DNA of 64,000 nt from JANSWY01 sp965243755. GTDB lineage: Bacteria; Bacteroidota; Bacteroidia; Cytophagales; Cyclobacteriaceae. Both the position numbers and the translations under genes were made by a program. Below the pieces are notes generated by a model. It did no database searches. It worked only from the letters and a program-made list of their open reading frames with translations, and had not been told where the DNA came from. Below are positions 61,827-64,000 of this stretch, piece by piece; position 1 is the first letter of the stretch; the number at the start of each line of letters is the position of its first letter. The stretch spans positions 1,550,001 through 1,614,000 of the forward strand of contig CBDEVW010000003.1 in assembly GCA_965243755.1 (NCBI GenBank), read 5' to 3'.

Positions 61827-62333
61827 TTAACGAGTAAAAGTAAACTCCGCATCAATCTCAGCTTCAACGGTTGCTCCGTTTTCTGTGTATGTATCTGTCT
61901 CCCGATAACCAAGTACGATTTCATTTTCTGCTACGGAAATAACATTCATTACGGTGGATTCCCCATCCACTGTGAGGATGACATTATCTCCATCCAATTC
62001 CCAGGTCCCATTGACGTCAAATGGAACATTTTCTACATTTTGAGTAAAGGATTGTGTGTCTGTATCATAAGTCAACTCAACACTATATGTCCCGCTGGTG
62101 TTAAACTCATTTGGGTCAGAGGTGAAGTTGATCGATGAATTCATGTCAAAACCAGTTCCTGTTCCTGTTAATGAAATTGTAATGCCAAATGCAGTGGAAG
62201 TAGTAGTATAAGTGTAGTCCAGAGCGGATAAGTCCCATTCTCCTACAACTAATGGATTAGTTCCTTCCTCATCTTCACAGGATACCAGAAAAAATGATGA
62301 TACGATGAATAGTAAATAAGATAGTTTTTTCAT
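61827..62333 (-). CDS. Lipocalin-like lipoprotein
   Basis: A 168-aa protein with lipoprotein signal YLLFIVSSFFLVSC (Cys19). The mature part begins with the typical lipocalin-like opening VVGEWDLSALDYTY and is a run of beta strands (GTWELDGDNVILTVDG, ENEIVLGYRET). Such small Bacteroidota lipoproteins form an 8-stranded barrel in the outer membrane or periplasm; their ligands are mostly unknown. Monocistronic with its own terminator. Confidence 0.82.
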   Translation of the reverse strand: MKKLSYLLFIVSSFFLVSCEDEEGTNPLVVGEWDLSALDYTYTTTSTAFGITISLTGTGTGFDMNSSINFTSDPNEFNTSGTYSVELTYDTDTQSFTQNVENVPFDVNGTWELDGDNVILTVDGESTVMNVISVAENEIVLGYRETDTYTENGATVEAEIDAEFTFTR

Positions 62334-62434
62334 TTCAATTATTTGTTTTAGTAATTAATGATTGATGATCTTAACAGAAGATCGAAGGCACGAAAATAAT
62401 AAAAAATTTCAACCTAAAGCAATAAGAGCAAAAA

Positions 62435-63022
62435 TCACCTCCTATATCCACCGCCATAAAAGAAATCCTGAAGTATCCTGTTGATCAATTCGTATTCTTC
62501 CTCTTGTAATACTGGAGATGGATTAAATCTATATAGGCCAAACTTAGCAAACCCGAACTGGAGTTGCCCGTTGCAATAGATCATGATAAAATGAACATGA
62601 TTTTTAGGGTAGATTACACGACCTCTATTGTAAACACCTTCCTGATAAAACCCGTTCAGCTTACAAAAGTCAGTGAAATTATTTCGATCTCGGTCTGTGG
62701 TCGAATAGGTTACCAGTACGTTATTCAACAAATCCGGATCATCAATTTCCGGTATATTATTAAATATTTGACTGATGGAATCTCTTCCGAAATAATAGAT
62801 TTTTTTATACTCATGCCTCTTATAGGAGTGAAACGTATAATCAATCTGATATACGTGCATTTCCAGGGGTGAATCAATCCCTTCGATATCAAGCTCATTT
62901 AATTTCGTAATAATGCTGTCAAATGCAAGGAGAAATTGGCTTTGGTCAACCTTAGCTAATTTTGGCTGTGCAAAAAGATACAATGCAGATACGGATAGTA
63001 AGAAAGTCAACAAACTTTTCAT
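62435..63022 (-). CDS. Small exported protein of unknown function
   Basis: A 195-aa protein with a signal peptide (LLTFLLSVSALYLFAQ, about 4-19). The mature part mixes helices and strands; a central charged stretch (HSYKRHEYKKIYYFGRDSI) and RVIYPKNHVHFIMIYCNG near residues 135-152 stand out. The C-terminus ends FFYGGGYRR. I do not recognise a family. It is on the same strand as the partial esterase upstream but separated by a terminator. Confidence 0.7.
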   Translation of the reverse strand: MKSLLTFLLSVSALYLFAQPKLAKVDQSQFLLAFDSIITKLNELDIEGIDSPLEMHVYQIDYTFHSYKRHEYKKIYYFGRDSISQIFNNIPEIDDPDLLNNVLVTYSTTDRDRNNFTDFCKLNGFYQEGVYNRGRVIYPKNHVHFIMIYCNGQLQFGFAKFGLYRFNPSPVLQEEEYELINRILQDFFYGGGYRR

Positions 63023-63082
63023 TCTTTCAAAGTTAATTGTTGATTTGACAGCAATTGAGCTTTCAATAAATTAAAAAATTAA

Positions 63083-63112
63083 GAATAAAAGGATTGATTC
63101 CTGAATCCTTTT
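63083..63112 (-). terminator. Terminator of the esterase gene
   Basis: On the minus strand a 9-bp stem (AAAAGGATT, 63112-63104 region, with AATCCTTTT, 63095-63087) with an 8-nt loop begins right after the stop codon at 63113 and is followed by TATTCTTAATTTTTT. Confidence 0.75.
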
Positions 63113-64000
63113 TTATTCAGTCCTGCACCTTACCCTAATCTCCCCAATGAATTTACCCAACTCATACCTCACTTTGAAATCATCATTACTGATAAAACTC
63201 CCATCTTTATTGATGTCTGCTTTTCCTTTCACAACACTATATTTGACCTGACCAACAGCGGAGTATTTCACACCGTTTGATAGCTCCGCAATTGGGTTTA
63301 ACCTTTTAAAAACTGTCTTTTGATCAACCTGACTTGGGATACACGCATAGGAAAGTGTCAAATGCGTAACATCACGTGCTTCAGCATTAGTGCCACAAAA
63401 TAATATCAACGGGTAGCTTATCCTTTTTCTCCAGTCCTCGAACTGATGCCGCCCCTCCGGAACCTCATAGTAAAATAAATTACTACCTAAATCCCAACCC
63501 AGGGTGTCGAGTGTTTCAATCATTGGGATATAGTAATTCCATTCTCTTGTACCTATATCAAACCATAGAATCTGATCATTTCGCTCCGTTTTTTGTGCTC
63601 GAATGATCTGGTACTCACCAACCCAGTAAGAAGGCGAAAATCCTGCCACAACCGCAAATTGTTCACTAAACTTCAAACCCATCCAGGTAGCCTGAAGTCC
63701 ACCAAATGAGTAGCCAAAAATTGCCCGTCCTTTCTTCGACCGATCAACATTAAATCTCGCTTCAACAAATGGGATAATTCCTTCTACCACCACTCTGGAA
63801 TATGCAGCAGCAAACGGATGGTATTCTCCCCACTGCTGAATAACCCATGGGTCTTTGTACGGCAAATACTTGTCCAGTCTCGTTTCACCAGCATGAATTC
63901 CGACAACCATAAACTTTGAGGTATGACCATGATTGATCAAACTATCAAATACGGATTTGAAACCAAAAATCGATTCACCATCATTCAGATAAATTACCTT
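63113..64000 (-). CDS. Putative esterase (esterase D/Fes-like), 5' end cut by window edge
   Basis: The frame stays open to base 64000, so the N-terminus lies outside; the visible 295 residues begin KVIYLNDGESIFGFKSVFD, the usual opening strand of this esterase family. A frame start at 63940 would be a TTG inside the domain and is not the real start. Nucleophile Ser sits in AIFGYSFGGLQATWMG. The acid and histidine positions are less clear; GRHQFEDWR (after YYEVPE) carries the likely catalytic His. After the hydrolase domain (ending near SYPLILFCG) about 95 extra residues include DINKDGSFISNDDF, a calcium-loop-like motif. Possible roles: siderophore or sugar ester cleavage. Confidence 0.85.
   Translation of the reverse strand, partial: KVIYLNDGESIFGFKSVFDSLINHGHTSKFMVVGIHAGETRLDKYLPYKDPWVIQQWGEYHPFAAAYSRVVVEGIIPFVEARFNVDRSKKGRAIFGYSFGGLQATWMGLKFSEQFAVVAGFSPSYWVGEYQIIRAQKTERNDQILWFDIGTREWNYYIPMIETLDTLGWDLGSNLFYYEVPEGRHQFEDWRKRISYPLILFCGTNAEARDVTHLTLSYACIPSQVDQKTVFKRLNPIAELSNGVKYSAVGQVKYSVVKGKADINKDGSFISNDDFKVRYELGKFIGEIRVRCRTE

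Noticed and set aside
63938..63940. TTG at 63940 as the start of the esterase
   Set aside because: The frame remains open to the window end and the upstream 20 codons encode a conserved-looking esterase strand (VIYLNDGESIF).

Overview
The window looks like a chromosomal segment of a Bacteroidota, most likely a marine or soil Cytophagales-type bacterium. The evidence is a TonB-dependent receptor with an N-terminal carboxypeptidase-like domain, three exported proteins ending in type IX secretion (T9SS) sorting domains, many exported TPR proteins, LytTR-type two-component regulation, several -7 boxes of the form TAnnTTTG, and weak Shine-Dalgarno sites. No rRNA, tRNA, CRISPR array, insertion sequence or phage gene was seen. 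Both ends cut genes: the receptor at the left edge lacks its C-terminus and the esterase at the right edge lacks its N-terminus.

Layout: 0-4.8 kb, TonB-dependent receptor (-) divergent from a secreted protein with TonB-C-like modules and leucine-rich repeats (+). 4.8-10.2 kb, a tight minus-strand operon: sodium:solute symporter, acyl-CoA ligase, alpha/beta hydrolase and a helical protein of unknown function. 10.2-10.8 kb, a repeat-rich noncoding block. 10.8-12.6 kb, a FabG-type reductase followed by a KAS III-like enzyme with altered active-site residues. 12.6-13.5 kb, a noncoding region with two strong hairpins. 13.5-15.7 kb, a secreted PHB-depolymerase-like esterase with a T9SS tail. 15.7-19.4 kb, a compact operon of acyl carrier protein, cytochrome P450, MBOAT and SGNH-like protein, organised like a dlt system without DltA. 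19.5-32 kb, a lipoprotein, a 1585-aa exported TPR-CHAT protein, small exported proteins, an ARPP-1-like protein, a methyltransferase, diacylglycerol kinase, a hybrid histidine kinase and a patatin. 32.1-47.3 kb, an exported caspase, a 2.5-kaa T9SS adhesin-like protein, a Kre9-like membrane protein, a second TPR-CHAT protein and a subtilase lipoprotein, all minus strand and divergent from a sigma factor/anti-sigma pair. 47.4-55.4 kb, three exported unknowns, a duplicated LamG-type T9SS protein and a membrane-bound TPR/HTH regulator. 55.6-60.1 kb, a LytS/LytT-type pair flanked by two paralogous secreted proteins. 60.3-64 kb, small exported proteins, a DUF2459-like protein, a lipocalin-like lipoprotein and the partial esterase.

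Three groups of genes look like working systems. (1) ACP-P450-MBOAT-SGNH: a carrier-bound acyl group is probably oxidised in the cytoplasm, moved across the membrane by the MBOAT and placed on an envelope acceptor with help from the SGNH partner. (2) Sigma/anti-sigma with subtilase, CHAT and caspase proteases, all exported, could be a regulated extracytoplasmic protease network. (3) The LytTR regulator probably drives its own operon and the second paralog through direct repeats with 21-bp spacing that I found upstream of both genes. All functional statements come from motif reading, not from database searches.
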